This document shows positions 27,494 to 36,992 of a DNA stretch of 64,000 nucleotides, in pieces (position 1 is the stretch's first letter; every line of letters begins with the position of its first letter). Both the position numbers and the translations under genes were made by a program. The DNA is from an uncultured Alphaproteobacteria bacterium (GTDB lineage: Bacteria > Pseudomonadota > Alphaproteobacteria > MPNO01 > UBA2964). The notes below the pieces were generated by a model. The model was not told the DNA's origin, searched no databases, and worked only from the letters and a program-made list of their open reading frames with translations. The stretch covers positions 186,001 to 250,000 of the forward strand of contig CALSLP010000004.1 of NCBI GenBank assembly GCA_943787225.1, written 5' to 3'.

Positions 27494-27814
27494 ATGATTG
27501 TTGAAGAGCGCATTTACACCCTTCATCCCGGAAAAGTGCCAGTTTATATGGCGAACTATCAAGCCGCAGGGCTGGCCATTCAGGAGCCAATCCTGGGCAA
27601 CCTCGTCGGTTGGTATTACACGGATTTCGGCCCACAAAATCAGATCATTCATATGTGGGGCTACGACTCCTACGCCGAGAGAGATCGCCGTCGTGCCGAA
27701 TTGGGTAAAAGCGCCGAATGGAAAGCCTTTCTGCCCAAAATTCTGCCATTGATTTTACGTCAGGAGAATAAATCCCTTATTCCGGCACCCTGGTCACCGA
27801 CAGCTAAATCCTGA
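27494..27814 (+). CDS. NIPSNAP family protein
   Basis: 106-residue paralog of the protein at 21030: [41 protein letters not shown] and [11 protein letters not shown]. The fold is a small alpha/beta barrel and the function is unknown. ATG at 27494 has CAGGAAA upstream. It starts a plus-strand operon with a cupin (next ATG one base after this stop), an acetolactate-synthase-like enzyme and a TauD dioxygenase. Being placed first in a catabolic operon, it may act on or protect a reactive intermediate; this is inference. Confidence 0.92.
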   Translation: MIVEERIYTLHPGKVPVYMANYQAAGLAIQEPILGNLVGWYYTDFGPQNQIIHMWGYDSYAERDRRRAELGKSAEWKAFLPKILPLILRQENKSLIPAPWSPTAKS

Positions 27815-27815
27815 G

Positions 27816-28490
27816 ATGGCAAAATATCTGTTACGTCTTTATGACGACCGGCTCGGCGCTAAAAAAGCTCCCGAGCAAAACTATCCGGCCTTAAATCGCG
27901 TCCTGTATGTCTGCGACGGTTTGGCAACTGTTAGGAACAAGGGCACAACAGCCGCAACTCTGTCCGAAAATTCCGCCTGGTACAGTGCCGGCGAAACATC
28001 GGTAACGGCTGGTGCCGATGGCACCCATGTTCTGCGTTATGAATTGATCCCGAATACTGCGGGTGACAGCGATGGCCTTATCTCTGGCGATGGCATTTCC
28101 AGTACCCTGCTTTATCACGCCGAAGTAGATCTGACCCCTGGTGATGATTACCTCATTCGCTGCGACCGGGTGGACATTCCACCAAGCGGAATCGCTTACA
28201 CTCATACCCATCAGGGGCCCGGCATTCGCTGTCTGCTCAAAGGCGGATTTTCGGTCGAAACCCAGGGCCACAAGACCTATATCGATGCCGGTGAAGCGTG
28301 GTTTGAAGCGGGGCCAGACCCCGTCCTTGCCTACGCCCCTGATGACCGGCCCGGAAATTTCTCGCGGGTCATGATCCTGCCGCGTCACCTGCTTGGCAAA
28401 AGTTCTATATCTTACGTAAATGCGGAAGATGCTTCGAAGCCCAAGCTCCAGCGCTACACAATCTTTATCGATGAGTTCATAACAATATGA
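27816..28490 (+). CDS. cupin-fold protein
   Basis: 224 residues with a cupin barrel in the C-terminal half: a metal-type His cluster in AYTHTHQGPGIRCLLKG (about 126-142) and a later AGEAWFEAG segment; the N-terminal half may be a degenerate second barrel. Cupins of this sort bind metal and act as dioxygenases, decarboxylases or sensors; I cannot assign which. The start follows the NIPSNAP stop directly and its own stop overlaps the next ATG (ATGA), so it is tightly coupled to both. Confidence 0.8.
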   Translation: MAKYLLRLYDDRLGAKKAPEQNYPALNRVLYVCDGLATVRNKGTTAATLSENSAWYSAGETSVTAGADGTHVLRYELIPNTAGDSDGLISGDGISSTLLYHAEVDLTPGDDYLIRCDRVDIPPSGIAYTHTHQGPGIRCLLKGGFSVETQGHKTYIDAGEAWFEAGPDPVLAYAPDDRPGNFSRVMILPRHLLGKSSISYVNAEDASKPKLQRYTIFIDEFITI

Positions 28491-30175
28491 CCGACAACCC
28501 AAATCTACGGACTGGTGGCCAAATTCTGGTTGATCAGCTGCGCATTCACGGCGCCGATACAATTTTCTGCGTCCCCGGCGAAAGCTACCTCGCCACGCTG
28601 GATGCCCTCTTTGATGTGCAAAATGATATTAAGCTGGTAGTGTGCCGTCAGGAAGGTGGTGCCGCCTATATGGCCGAGGCCTATGGCAAGCTAACCGGTA
28701 AACCCGGTATCTGCTTTGTCACCCGCGGCCCAGGGGCCACCAATGCCAGTCTCGGCATTCACACAGCACATCAGGATTCGTCGCCGGTAATTTTGCTGGT
28801 TGGCCAGGTCGGACGCGCCATGATGGACCGCGAAGCGTTTCAGGAAGTCAATTTCCGTGAAATGTACGCGCCGCTCTCGAAATGGGTCACACAGATAGAT
28901 GATCCCAACCGTATTCCCGAGGTTATGAGCCGCGCCTTCCATGTCGCGACATCGGGACGACCCGGTCCAGTGGTCATTGCTCTGCCAGAAGACATGCAAA
29001 AGGAAAAGGCGTCGGTCAACGACGCTAAACGTTACAAGCCGATCAATCCCGCCCCACCACCAGAGGCAATGGTTCAGCTCAAGGAAATGCTGGGCGACGC
29101 GAAACGACCATTCGTCATTCTCGGTGGTAGCGGTTGGACGCAGGACTCCTGCAATGATTTCGTCTCATTCGCGGAGAACTTCGATTTACCGGTCGGCGCG
29201 GCTTTTCGCCGTCAGGATTTGATCGACAACCGGCACCCAAACTACGCCGGTGATGTCGGGTTGGGGATTAACCCGCCACTGGCCAAGCGTCTGCAGGAGA
29301 CGGACCTGCTCATTGTTGTCGGCGCCCAGCTGACCGAAATCATTACGGATGGTTATGAACGGTTTGCGATTCCCTGCCCCAGTCAAACGCTGGTGCATAT
29401 CGCAGCCGGGCTAGATGAACTTGCCCGGGTTTATGAACCTGAACTGGCAATCCATTCCGGCATGGCCAATTTTGCCGCCGCCGCCAAAACACTAAAGGCA
29501 CCGGATAGTGTTCCGTGGTCAGACTGGACGAGAACCGCGCGAGCAGATCAAGACGGCAACGTCACCATTCCAGACATGAAAGGCGACGTCGATCTCGGCG
29601 CCATCATTCAATGGCTGGGGCAACGCTTACCGGATGATGCGATTATCGCCAATGGCGCCGGCAATTTCTCGAACTGGGTGCACCGGTTCTATCCCTATCG
29701 CAGCTATCCGACCGAACTGGCGCCGCAAAGTGGCTCAATGGGCTACGGCGTCCCCGCCGCTGTTGCCGCCAAGACCGTGCATCCGGATCGGATTGTCGTC
29801 GCGTTCAGTGGCGATGGTGATTTTTTGATGTGTGGACAAGAGATCGCCACAGCCCGCCAATACAATCTCAGCATAGTCTTTATTGTCGTGAATAACGGCA
29901 CCTATGGCACGATCCGCATGCATCAGGAAAAATTCTACCCTGGTCGTGTGAGCGGCACTGATCTCATTAACCCGGACTTTGCCGCACTCGGCAAGGCTTA
30001 CGGCCTCACCGGTGAGGTCGTCGAACGTACAGAAGAATTTGCGCCTGCCTTCGAAAGAGCGTTAGAGTCTGGCGGACCGGCGATGATAGAATTACGTGTC
30101 GAGCAAGATCAAATTTCTCCGCGGGCGACACTTTCCGGACTCCGGGAAGCAGGCCTAGCCGCGCAAAACTCGTAA
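28487..30175 (+). CDS. acetolactate synthase-like ThDP enzyme
   Basis: 562 residues, complete three-domain ThDP enzyme of the IlvB type. The pyrimidine domain has catalytic Glu in CRQEGGAAYMAEAYG (Glu 56), the middle domain spans about 190-320, and the PP domain carries AFSGDGDFLMCGQE (about 441) with NNGTYG. It differs from true IlvB in neighbouring genes (no regulatory IlvN subunit) and may be a 2-oxo-acid decarboxylase, a sulfoacetaldehyde acetyltransferase relative or similar. Overlaps the cupin gene by 4 bp (ATGA) and is followed after 11 bp by a TauD-family dioxygenase. Confidence 0.92.
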   Translation: MTDNPNLRTGGQILVDQLRIHGADTIFCVPGESYLATLDALFDVQNDIKLVVCRQEGGAAYMAEAYGKLTGKPGICFVTRGPGATNASLGIHTAHQDSSPVILLVGQVGRAMMDREAFQEVNFREMYAPLSKWVTQIDDPNRIPEVMSRAFHVATSGRPGPVVIALPEDMQKEKASVNDAKRYKPINPAPPPEAMVQLKEMLGDAKRPFVILGGSGWTQDSCNDFVSFAENFDLPVGAAFRRQDLIDNRHPNYAGDVGLGINPPLAKRLQETDLLIVVGAQLTEIITDGYERFAIPCPSQTLVHIAAGLDELARVYEPELAIHSGMANFAAAAKTLKAPDSVPWSDWTRTARADQDGNVTIPDMKGDVDLGAIIQWLGQRLPDDAIIANGAGNFSNWVHRFYPYRSYPTELAPQSGSMGYGVPAAVAAKTVHPDRIVVAFSGDGDFLMCGQEIATARQYNLSIVFIVVNNGTYGTIRMHQEKFYPGRVSGTDLINPDFAALGKAYGLTGEVVERTEEFAPAFERALESGGPAMIELRVEQDQISPRATLSGLREAGLAAQNS

Positions 30176-30186
30176 GGAAGAGTTCC

Positions 30187-31149
30187 ATGGATGATACAGC
30201 AACAATCCGGCAGGAAACGGCCTCAAATATAACTCTAAAGCAGGTAGGCGTGTTTCTTGGTGCGGAGGTCTCCGGTGTTGATCTGACACAACCGCTTGAT
30301 GACGCAACGATTGCCGCCATCGGTCAGGCCCACGCCGAACATGGCGTTTTGATATTTCCGAACCAGAAGATTTCCTCGGAAGATCAGAAACGATTTGCCC
30401 GTTACTATGGCGATTTAACAGTCCATCCCTTCTCAAGCAGCGCCGAAGGCGCGCCTGAGCTGATCATCTATGACCAGAAGGAAGGCAACCCGCCACCGCC
30501 CACCGATATCTGGCACACCGATGAGACCTTCCGAGAAGCGCCGCCCATGGGCACAATCCTGTGTTCCAAGATTATTCCGGATGTCGGTGGTGAAACCGCG
30601 TTCTGTAGTATGACCGCGGTCTATGAAGGACTCTCTGACAAGATGCAGCAATTCCTGTCAGGCCTTGAAGCCATTCATGATTTCAAGCCCTTCAAGACTT
30701 TATTTCCCGAAACACGGGAAGGCATCGATCGACTGCGCAAGTTTGAAGACATGTATCCGCCCTCAACGCATCCTGTCGTGACGCAGCATCCTGTTACAGG
30801 CAAGAAAGTCCTCTTCGTAAATCCGCAATTCACGATAAAGATCAAAGGAATGGAAGAGGACGAGAGTAACACCATTCTCGATCTCTTGTTCCGCAAAACC
30901 TATATCCATGAATATCAGTACCGGCATCACTGGGAGCCCGACATGGTTCTGTTCTGGGATAACCGGTGCGCACAGCATTCCGCGCTGCACGATTACTATC
31001 CGAAACGGCGGCTAATGGAGCGGGTCACCATCAAGGGCGAAAAGCCCCTACCCGCAAGCCCCGCTGTCGACCCCTCAGAGGTCAGACGTTATCTCAGCCC
31101 GCCAGTAATGGCCTTCGAGAGCAGGCAGAAGCGCCAACACGAAATCTGA
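30187..31149 (+). CDS. TauD/TfdA family Fe(II)/2-oxoglutarate dioxygenase
   Basis: 320 residues. Iron ligands: His and Asp of WHTDETF (about 105) and a distal His in the block with HSALHDYYPKRRLMERV, whose Arg would hold 2-oxoglutarate. Like taurine dioxygenase and 2,4-D dioxygenase it hydroxylates a carbon next to a hetero-group, splitting off sulfite, phenol or an alcohol. The ribosome site AAGGAAG precedes the ATG at 30187. It is downstream of the acetolactate-synthase-like enzyme and upstream of an SDR. A second, longer relative is at 43373. Confidence 0.94.
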   Translation: MDDTATIRQETASNITLKQVGVFLGAEVSGVDLTQPLDDATIAAIGQAHAEHGVLIFPNQKISSEDQKRFARYYGDLTVHPFSSSAEGAPELIIYDQKEGNPPPPTDIWHTDETFREAPPMGTILCSKIIPDVGGETAFCSMTAVYEGLSDKMQQFLSGLEAIHDFKPFKTLFPETREGIDRLRKFEDMYPPSTHPVVTQHPVTGKKVLFVNPQFTIKIKGMEEDESNTILDLLFRKTYIHEYQYRHHWEPDMVLFWDNRCAQHSALHDYYPKRRLMERVTIKGEKPLPASPAVDPSEVRRYLSPPVMAFESRQKRQHEI

Positions 31150-31180
31150 CATCATCAGCGATCACCTTAAGGAATAAATT

Positions 31181-31969
31181 GTGGACTTAGGACTAACCGG
31201 TAAACGCGCTCTCGTACTTGGGGGGTCCCGTGGCATTGGCAAAGGGATCGCCGAACAGCTTACCGCAGAAGGCGCTGACGTGGCCATCTGCGGGCGCGAT
31301 GGCGCCGCGATGCAAACACAGGCCGCCGACCTCGCGGCACGAACAGGCCGAATTGTGCGCGGCTACGGGCTCGACCTCGCTGATGCCAGCTCTGTGGCAA
31401 CGCTGATTGAATCTGTTCGCAACGATTTCGACGAAATCGATATCGTCATCAACAATGGCGGCGGCCCACCCCCTGGCAAAATATCGGATGTCGAAACCGA
31501 AACCTGGGAACAGCAATTTCGTCCCATGGTAGTGAGCCAGCTCGAAATTGCGAATGCGTTTTTGCCGGGTATGCGCGAGCGCGGCTGGGGCCGTATTCTC
31601 ATCATTTCAAGTTCCGGGGCTGTACAGCCCATTCCCGGCCTCGGGATTTCCAATACGCTGCGTGGCTCGCTTATCGGCTGGGCAAAGACACTTTCAACCG
31701 AAGTTGCGGCGGACGGCGTGACCGTCAACGCCATTATGCCCGGTCGCATCCACACTGATCGGGTCGATCAGATTGACGCGGCGGCATCCAAAAATCAGGG
31801 CAAGCCGGTCGAAGAAATCGTCAAAGCCTCCCACGCGACGATCCCCGCCGGACGATACGGCACGGCTGAAGAGTTTTCCAAGGTCGCCTGTTTTTTGGTG
31901 AGCGATTGCGCTGGCTATGTAACGGGCAGCGCCATCCGGGTCGATGGCGGCTATATCCGAAGCGTTTAG
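31181..31969 (+). CDS. SDR family protein with altered catalytic motif
   Basis: 262 residues. Nucleotide-binding motif LVLGGSRGIGKGIAEQL and NNGGGPPPG are present, but where classical SDRs have YxxxK this protein reads PGLGISNTLRGSLIG, so Tyr and Lys are replaced by Ser/Asn and Arg. Ser of SSSGAVQP is kept. A known branch of SDR proteins carries this change; the activity is unclear. Start GTG at 31181 with AAGGAA 7 nt upstream. Stop overlaps the stop of the convergent dihydropyrimidinase gene by 4 bp. Confidence 0.88.
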   Translation: MDLGLTGKRALVLGGSRGIGKGIAEQLTAEGADVAICGRDGAAMQTQAADLAARTGRIVRGYGLDLADASSVATLIESVRNDFDEIDIVINNGGGPPPGKISDVETETWEQQFRPMVVSQLEIANAFLPGMRERGWGRILIISSSGAVQPIPGLGISNTLRGSLIGWAKTLSTEVAADGVTVNAIMPGRIHTDRVDQIDAAASKNQGKPVEEIVKASHATIPAGRYGTAEEFSKVACFLVSDCAGYVTGSAIRVDGGYIRSV

Positions 31970-33423
31970 CTCAGAATACCGGTCACCGGATCGAATGCCG
32001 TAACTGGACGTCGTTCTGCTGAAAGCGCTGGCGGCGTATCACAGGGTAGGAACTCGCCCTTGCCAGCCGCCCCGAGAAACGCATTGTCATCCCAAACAAC
32101 GTTGCCCCTGGAAATTGTCGTTACCGGCCAGCCCGTGACCTCCATCCCGTCATAGGGCGTATAATCCATCGCATCATGCAAAATCGATTGCGTGATCTTG
32201 ACCTGTTTGTCGGGGTCCCAAATCGCGATATCCGCGTCCGCGCCAACGGCAATAGTGCCTTTTCTAGGAAACAATCCGTAGAGCCTCGCAGCATTAGTGG
32301 CCGTCAGTGCGACAAACTGTTGATGCGTGATCCGCCCTTTACCGACACCTTCGGAAAATAATAGCGGCAACCGAACTTCCAGCCCCGGCACGCCATTGGC
32401 GATCTGTTTAAAATGCGCGTCCTTGCCCGCCTTGAATTTTCCTTCGGGGTCATCAAATCGATAAGGCGCATGATCTGAAGAAAACACCTCAAACAATCCG
32501 TCCTCGAGGGCTTTCCACACAATCTCCTGATTGGCTTTATCGCGCGGCGGTGGACTGCACATATGCTTTGCGCCCTCCTGCCCCGGCTTGTCTAAATCAT
32601 CTTCCGTGAGGAACAAATATTGCGGACAGGTCTCGCCATAGACATTGAGCCCCCGTTCCTGCGCCCAGCGAATTTGCTCGATCGCTTCGCCACCCGAAAC
32701 ATGAACGATTAGAATGGGCACATCCACCAACTCGGCGAGAGCGATACTACGATGCGTTGCTTCCCGCTCTACCAGCATCGGCCGCGCCACTGCATGAAAC
32801 TTTGGCGCCCGCAGGCCAGCCTGTAATAGCCGTTCGGCCATCCACTTGATCATGTCGTTATTCTCGGCATGAACCATAACCATGGCACCATCACGCCTAG
32901 CGACGGCCAAAACATCGAGAAACTGTCGATCCGTCAGCATCAGCGCATCATAAGTCAGATAAATCTTAAAGCTGGTATAGCCGTCCTTGATCAGGGCCGG
33001 TAACTCCTGACCAAGAACCTGATCGGTCGGATCAGAAACAATCAGATGAAACGCATAATCAATAACCGCCTTCGGCCCGGCAAGATCATGATAGGCCTTC
33101 ACCACATCCCGCAATGAGTCACCGCGATGCTGACAGGCAAAGGGAATAATCGTTGTCGTGCCACCGCATGCCGCCGACCGTGTCGCGGTAAACCAGTCAT
33201 CCGCCGTCCAGACGCCGTTAGAGGAAATTTGTTCAACATGGCAATGGCTGTCGACCCCACCCGGCATAACCAATTTATCCTCGGCGTCAATTTCCTGCAC
33301 GCCTTCGGACAGTCCGGATTCCAGCGCAGTGATTTTACCATCAGCAATCCCAATATCGCTCGAAAACCGGGCGCTCTCGGTTGCGATATCCGCATGACGA
33401 ATAACCAGATCAAATTCAGGCAC
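31966..33423 (-). CDS. dihydropyrimidinase / D-hydantoinase family cyclic amidohydrolase
   Basis: 485 residues with the full binuclear zinc site: HxH in GGVDSHCHVEQ (about 55), carbamylated Lys in TSFKIYLTYD (about 150), His in MVMVHAEN, His in ILIVHVSGG and Asp in FSSDHAPYRF (about 313). It opens cyclic amides such as hydantoins or dihydropyrimidines to N-carbamoyl acids. Start GTG at 33423 with AAGGAAAG upstream. It is divergent from a DapA-like gene at 33503 with 79 bp between. Confidence 0.95.
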   Translation of the reverse strand: MPEFDLVIRHADIATESARFSSDIGIADGKITALESGLSEGVQEIDAEDKLVMPGGVDSHCHVEQISSNGVWTADDWFTATRSAACGGTTTIIPFACQHRGDSLRDVVKAYHDLAGPKAVIDYAFHLIVSDPTDQVLGQELPALIKDGYTSFKIYLTYDALMLTDRQFLDVLAVARRDGAMVMVHAENNDMIKWMAERLLQAGLRAPKFHAVARPMLVEREATHRSIALAELVDVPILIVHVSGGEAIEQIRWAQERGLNVYGETCPQYLFLTEDDLDKPGQEGAKHMCSPPPRDKANQEIVWKALEDGLFEVFSSDHAPYRFDDPEGKFKAGKDAHFKQIANGVPGLEVRLPLLFSEGVGKGRITHQQFVALTATNAARLYGLFPRKGTIAVGADADIAIWDPDKQVKITQSILHDAMDYTPYDGMEVTGWPVTTISRGNVVWDDNAFLGAAGKGEFLPCDTPPALSAERRPVTAFDPVTGILS

Positions 33424-33502
33424 GAAAGACTTTCCTTACACAGTTGGTTTGACCAGACTAGAGGCTAACACAGCCAACATTTGAGACCACCGGAGATATC
33501 CA

Positions 33503-34462
33503 ATGACGACGCCAAAACTCGATGAAAACGCAAAGGGTGTTTTTATCATTTCCGCGACCCCTTTCGAAGCGAATGGTGCCCTGGACCTCGAAAGTACTGA
33601 CCGGATGGTCGATTACTACCTGGAAGCCGGCGTATCAGGCATGACGATATTAGGCGTCATGGGCGAAGCCCCAAAACTGACGCCAGATGAGTCTATGGCC
33701 TTTTGTCAGCGCGTTCTCAAAAGGGTCAATGATCACGTACCGATTGTTGTAGGTGTCTCAGCACCCTCTCTTGGATCAATCGAGTCCCTCAGCAGTAAGG
33801 TTATGGATACGGGCGCCGCTGGTGTCATGGTTGCCCCGATGCCCGGTCTTAGAACAGATCGACAGATAGAGAACTATTTCCACGACGTCTGCCGTACCAT
33901 TGGTGATACCCCCGTCGTGCTACAGGACTATCCGCCGAGCACCGGCGTCTATTTCTCCGTTGAATTGCTCAACAAGCTATTTGCTGATTTGCCGAGCCTG
34001 AAAATCCTTAAACATGAGGAATCTCCCGGACTGCGTAAAATCACCCAGTTCCGCGGAGATGAGAAAAGTGGCAATCGCCGCCGCGTCAGCGTCCTCGTTG
34101 GCAATGGTGCATTATACCTGCCGCAAGAGCTTAACCGTGGCGTTGACGGTGCCATGACCGGCTTTGCCTTCGCTGAAATGATGGTTCAGGTCTGCAGTTT
34201 GCACGCAGTTGGCAAAACAGAAGAAGCCGAAGATTTATTCGATGCCTATTTACCATTAGTCAGGCACGAACAGCAGATCGGCATCGGGCTGTCATTGCGC
34301 AAAGAGGTTTTGCGGCGCCGAGGGGTGATCAGCTCTGCGGCCACACGTAAACCGGGCCCTGCTCTTGATAAAACGGATGAAGCAGAATTGACGGCACTGC
34401 TAAACCGGCTAAACCGGAAACTCGAAACGCTGGGAAAAACCCCGTACAGCTATTCGAATTAG
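33503..34462 (+). CDS. dihydrodipicolinate synthase / N-acetylneuraminate lyase family aldolase
   Basis: 319-residue (beta/alpha)8 class I aldolase of the DapA superfamily. Schiff-base Lys is in KILKHEESP (about 170), the Tyr of the active site in VVLQDYPPSTG (about 143), and the pyruvate-binding GVMGEAPKL segment replaces the usual GTTGE near 50. It probably cleaves or condenses a 2-oxo acid with pyruvate, or hydrates/dehydrates a sugar acid, rather than making lysine, since true dapA has GTTGESPT. It is convergent with the isocitrate-lyase-like gene (13 bp gap). Confidence 0.92.
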   Translation: MTTPKLDENAKGVFIISATPFEANGALDLESTDRMVDYYLEAGVSGMTILGVMGEAPKLTPDESMAFCQRVLKRVNDHVPIVVGVSAPSLGSIESLSSKVMDTGAAGVMVAPMPGLRTDRQIENYFHDVCRTIGDTPVVLQDYPPSTGVYFSVELLNKLFADLPSLKILKHEESPGLRKITQFRGDEKSGNRRRVSVLVGNGALYLPQELNRGVDGAMTGFAFAEMMVQVCSLHAVGKTEEAEDLFDAYLPLVRHEQQIGIGLSLRKEVLRRRGVISSAATRKPGPALDKTDEAELTALLNRLNRKLETLGKTPYSYSN

Positions 34463-34475
34463 TACGGGCCCATGG

Positions 34476-35297
34476 TCATTCGCCCTTAATGATGCGGTGC
34501 ATCTCGGGTTGCGAATAAACGCCCGCAGCATATTCATATGTCCCGCTATCCAGCATTTCCTGCGCTGCTGTTTTGACCAGAGTGTAGGCTGCTTTCGCGA
34601 TATTACCACCAACAGTGACACGCCGCACGCCCATTTCACCTAACTCAGCTACAGGCGGCGTACCTGGTCCTGCCAGGACATTCATCGGTCCATCGATAGA
34701 AGCTGCCAAACGCCCAATAAGTTCGCCATCGCGTGCGCCAATAACAAAAGCACAATCCGCCCCCGCTTCCAGATAGGCATTGGCTCGCCTGACGGTTTCG
34801 TCGAACATATCATCTTCACTGCCAAGCATATAACCGTCGGTACGGGCGTTGATCACCGCCGGAATTCCGAAATCATCGGCGGCTTTTCGGGCGGCTTTAA
34901 CACGTGATATGGCGAGATCGAGGTCATGAAGGCGTCTCGGGCCGCTCTTGTCTCCGTCTTCGATATTGACGCCCACCGCCCCTGCATCAAGGGCTGCCTT
35001 AACGGCCATCGCAACATCGTCAGTCGTCGGCCCATACCCGGCTTCCATATCTGCGCTGACCGGAATTGAAACGCCACCAGCCATCCTACGGACCACTTCA
35101 GCCATGCCATCACGACCGATATGTTCGCCATCGCAGAAGCCCATGGAAAATGCACAGCCACCACTCGTTGTGGCAATCGCTTGATAGCCAACATCAGCCA
35201 AAACACAGGCGCTCGCAACATCCCAGGCATTGGGCAAAACAAAAATGCCTTCACGATGCATCGCCTTAAATTTCTCGGCTTTTTCCTGCTGCGTCAT
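34476..35297 (-). CDS. isocitrate lyase/PEP mutase family protein
   Basis: 273 residues, (beta/alpha)8 barrel of the isocitrate lyase/PEP mutase superfamily: PNAWDVASACVL, SADMEAGYGPT, VNIEDGDKSG and INARTDGYM. The Cys motif K(K/R)CGH of lyases is absent (GDKSGPRRL in its place), so it is more likely an oxaloacetate decarboxylase-, phosphonopyruvate- or carboxyvinyl-type enzyme. It starts one base after the stop of tctA, which suggests that it acts on an acid carried by the TctABC system. Confidence 0.9.
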   Translation of the reverse strand: MTQQEKAEKFKAMHREGIFVLPNAWDVASACVLADVGYQAIATTSGGCAFSMGFCDGEHIGRDGMAEVVRRMAGGVSIPVSADMEAGYGPTTDDVAMAVKAALDAGAVGVNIEDGDKSGPRRLHDLDLAISRVKAARKAADDFGIPAVINARTDGYMLGSEDDMFDETVRRANAYLEAGADCAFVIGARDGELIGRLAASIDGPMNVLAGPGTPPVAELGEMGVRRVTVGGNIAKAAYTLVKTAAQEMLDSGTYEYAAGVYSQPEMHRIIKGE

Positions 35298-35298
35298 C

Positions 35299-36981
35299 CT
35301 ATAGATCTCCTACTTCCATGACCGGCTCGGCATCGGGTAACTTCCAGCCGGACCGCGCCCGCTGAACGATCAGGTAAAGCCCGAACAGACCAAGGCCAAC
35401 GCCCAAGACGGGCCTAAAGACGCCCTCCATCATAAAGACGGGAATACTCAGAAACAGACACATCGCCGGGATAAATCCGAGAGTCCAGCGCTTGATCGAC
35501 CGGTTCTTTTGATAGACATGGAAGAACGACGAAAACAGCCCCAAAATTATGAAAAACAGGGACCACGGGCGGGTCAGGAACATCATTGGGTCCGTCGAGA
35601 TCGCAATGACCTGAGCCAATGCATTCTCCGCAATATTGCCAAGAACGACACCCAGGATGATCGGCACGATCGGAAAACCGAGCGAACGCAAGACAAAGCC
35701 GCCAACACCGAACCAAAACAAAGTCCACATATCGAACTGAACATTATTCAAAGCGAACACGCCAAGGGCGCAGTAAAACAGGATCACCGAGGCGAGCATA
35801 TACATCCGAACCCGGGTTACGGCGACGAAGCCTCGCAAGGTCAAAGACTGCATCGCCAGCATGATGAAGTTCGCGAGGAAGAAAGCGATAAAGATCGCAT
35901 AGGCGATCGTCGGCTGTTCGGCAATGAAAGTCGGGCTCGGTACGACATCGTGGATCAGCAAGGCCCCGAGCATCACCGCGGTCACGATATCGCCAGGAAT
36001 ACCCAGCGCCATCATCATGATCAAGGCACCACCAGCCGTCGCATTATTGGCAGATTCCGGCGCGACAATGCCATCGATAGTGCCGGTGCCAAATTTCTCT
36101 GGCTCCTTGGAATATTTCTTGGCCTGATCATAGGCCAGAATATTGGAGATCGAACTACCCGCCGCGGGCAAGACGCCGGTGAAGACGCCGATCAATGAGG
36201 AACGAATTAGGTTTCCCCAACGCGACAGCACTTCCTTCGCGGCCTTCATATGCTCTATGCGAACCGACTCTGCGGAATGGGCGCCAAGGTTCTCCTGCGC
36301 CTTCTTTGTGTCCTGAACGTCACTCAGTAATCGCGTAAAAGCGAAAAGCCCGATAAGTACCGGCAGGAACGCAAAGCCTTGTTGGACGGCGTCACTGCCA
36401 AAGTTGAAACGCGGCACGCCGACAACGGCATCCTCGCCTACCGTGGCAACCAGAAGCCCAATAAACCCCGCGATCAGCCCCTTGACCATATTGTCGCCAG
36501 CGAGGGAGGCGGTCACCGTCAGAGCAAATGCCATCAGCGCGAAATAGTCCCAAGGCTGAAACTCCTGCCCGATACGGGCGAGCTGCGGCGCAACTAAAAC
36601 AAGGACGACGGCGCTAATCACGCCACCGAAGAATGAGGACCACACACCGATCCCGAGCGCCAGGCCAGGCCGACCCTTACGGGCCATCGGAAATCCGTCA
36701 AAAGTCGTCGCCACAGAGGATGGTGTCCCCGGTATCCCGGTCAAAATTCCCGACATCAGCCCGCCGGAAAGACCGCCGACATAAACACCAATCATGGTGG
36801 CAAGCCCCTGCACAGCCGTCATACCAAATGTGAACGGCAGCACCAGCACAACCGCCATCGCAATGGTGAACCCAGGGATTGCCCCGGCAATCAGGCCCGC
36901 AACAACGCCGACAACCATGAGGAGCATCGTACTGACGGTCATCAGTTCCGAATTCGCCAGCATGATATTGTCAAAAATCAA
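35299..36981 (-). CDS. tctA: tripartite tricarboxylate transporter, large permease TctA
   Basis: 560-residue inner-membrane protein with about twelve transmembrane segments and the TctA signature PGFTIAMAVVLVLPFTFGM near the N-terminus and IPGTPSSVATTFDG. The C-terminal 60 residues beyond the usual ~500 contain two further hydrophobic stretches and an acidic tail. The start is TTG at 36981, with GAAGGG upstream; the ATG at 36963 lacks a ribosome site. With TctB (36993) and TctC (37662) it forms a complete secondary, sodium- or proton-driven uptake system for carboxylates. Confidence 0.93.
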   Translation of the reverse strand: MIFDNIMLANSELMTVSTMLLMVVGVVAGLIAGAIPGFTIAMAVVLVLPFTFGMTAVQGLATMIGVYVGGLSGGLMSGILTGIPGTPSSVATTFDGFPMARKGRPGLALGIGVWSSFFGGVISAVVLVLVAPQLARIGQEFQPWDYFALMAFALTVTASLAGDNMVKGLIAGFIGLLVATVGEDAVVGVPRFNFGSDAVQQGFAFLPVLIGLFAFTRLLSDVQDTKKAQENLGAHSAESVRIEHMKAAKEVLSRWGNLIRSSLIGVFTGVLPAAGSSISNILAYDQAKKYSKEPEKFGTGTIDGIVAPESANNATAGGALIMMMALGIPGDIVTAVMLGALLIHDVVPSPTFIAEQPTIAYAIFIAFFLANFIMLAMQSLTLRGFVAVTRVRMYMLASVILFYCALGVFALNNVQFDMWTLFWFGVGGFVLRSLGFPIVPIILGVVLGNIAENALAQVIAISTDPMMFLTRPWSLFFIILGLFSSFFHVYQKNRSIKRWTLGFIPAMCLFLSIPVFMMEGVFRPVLGVGLGLFGLYLIVQRARSGWKLPDAEPVMEVGDL

Positions 36982-36992
36982 TGTTCAGCCCT

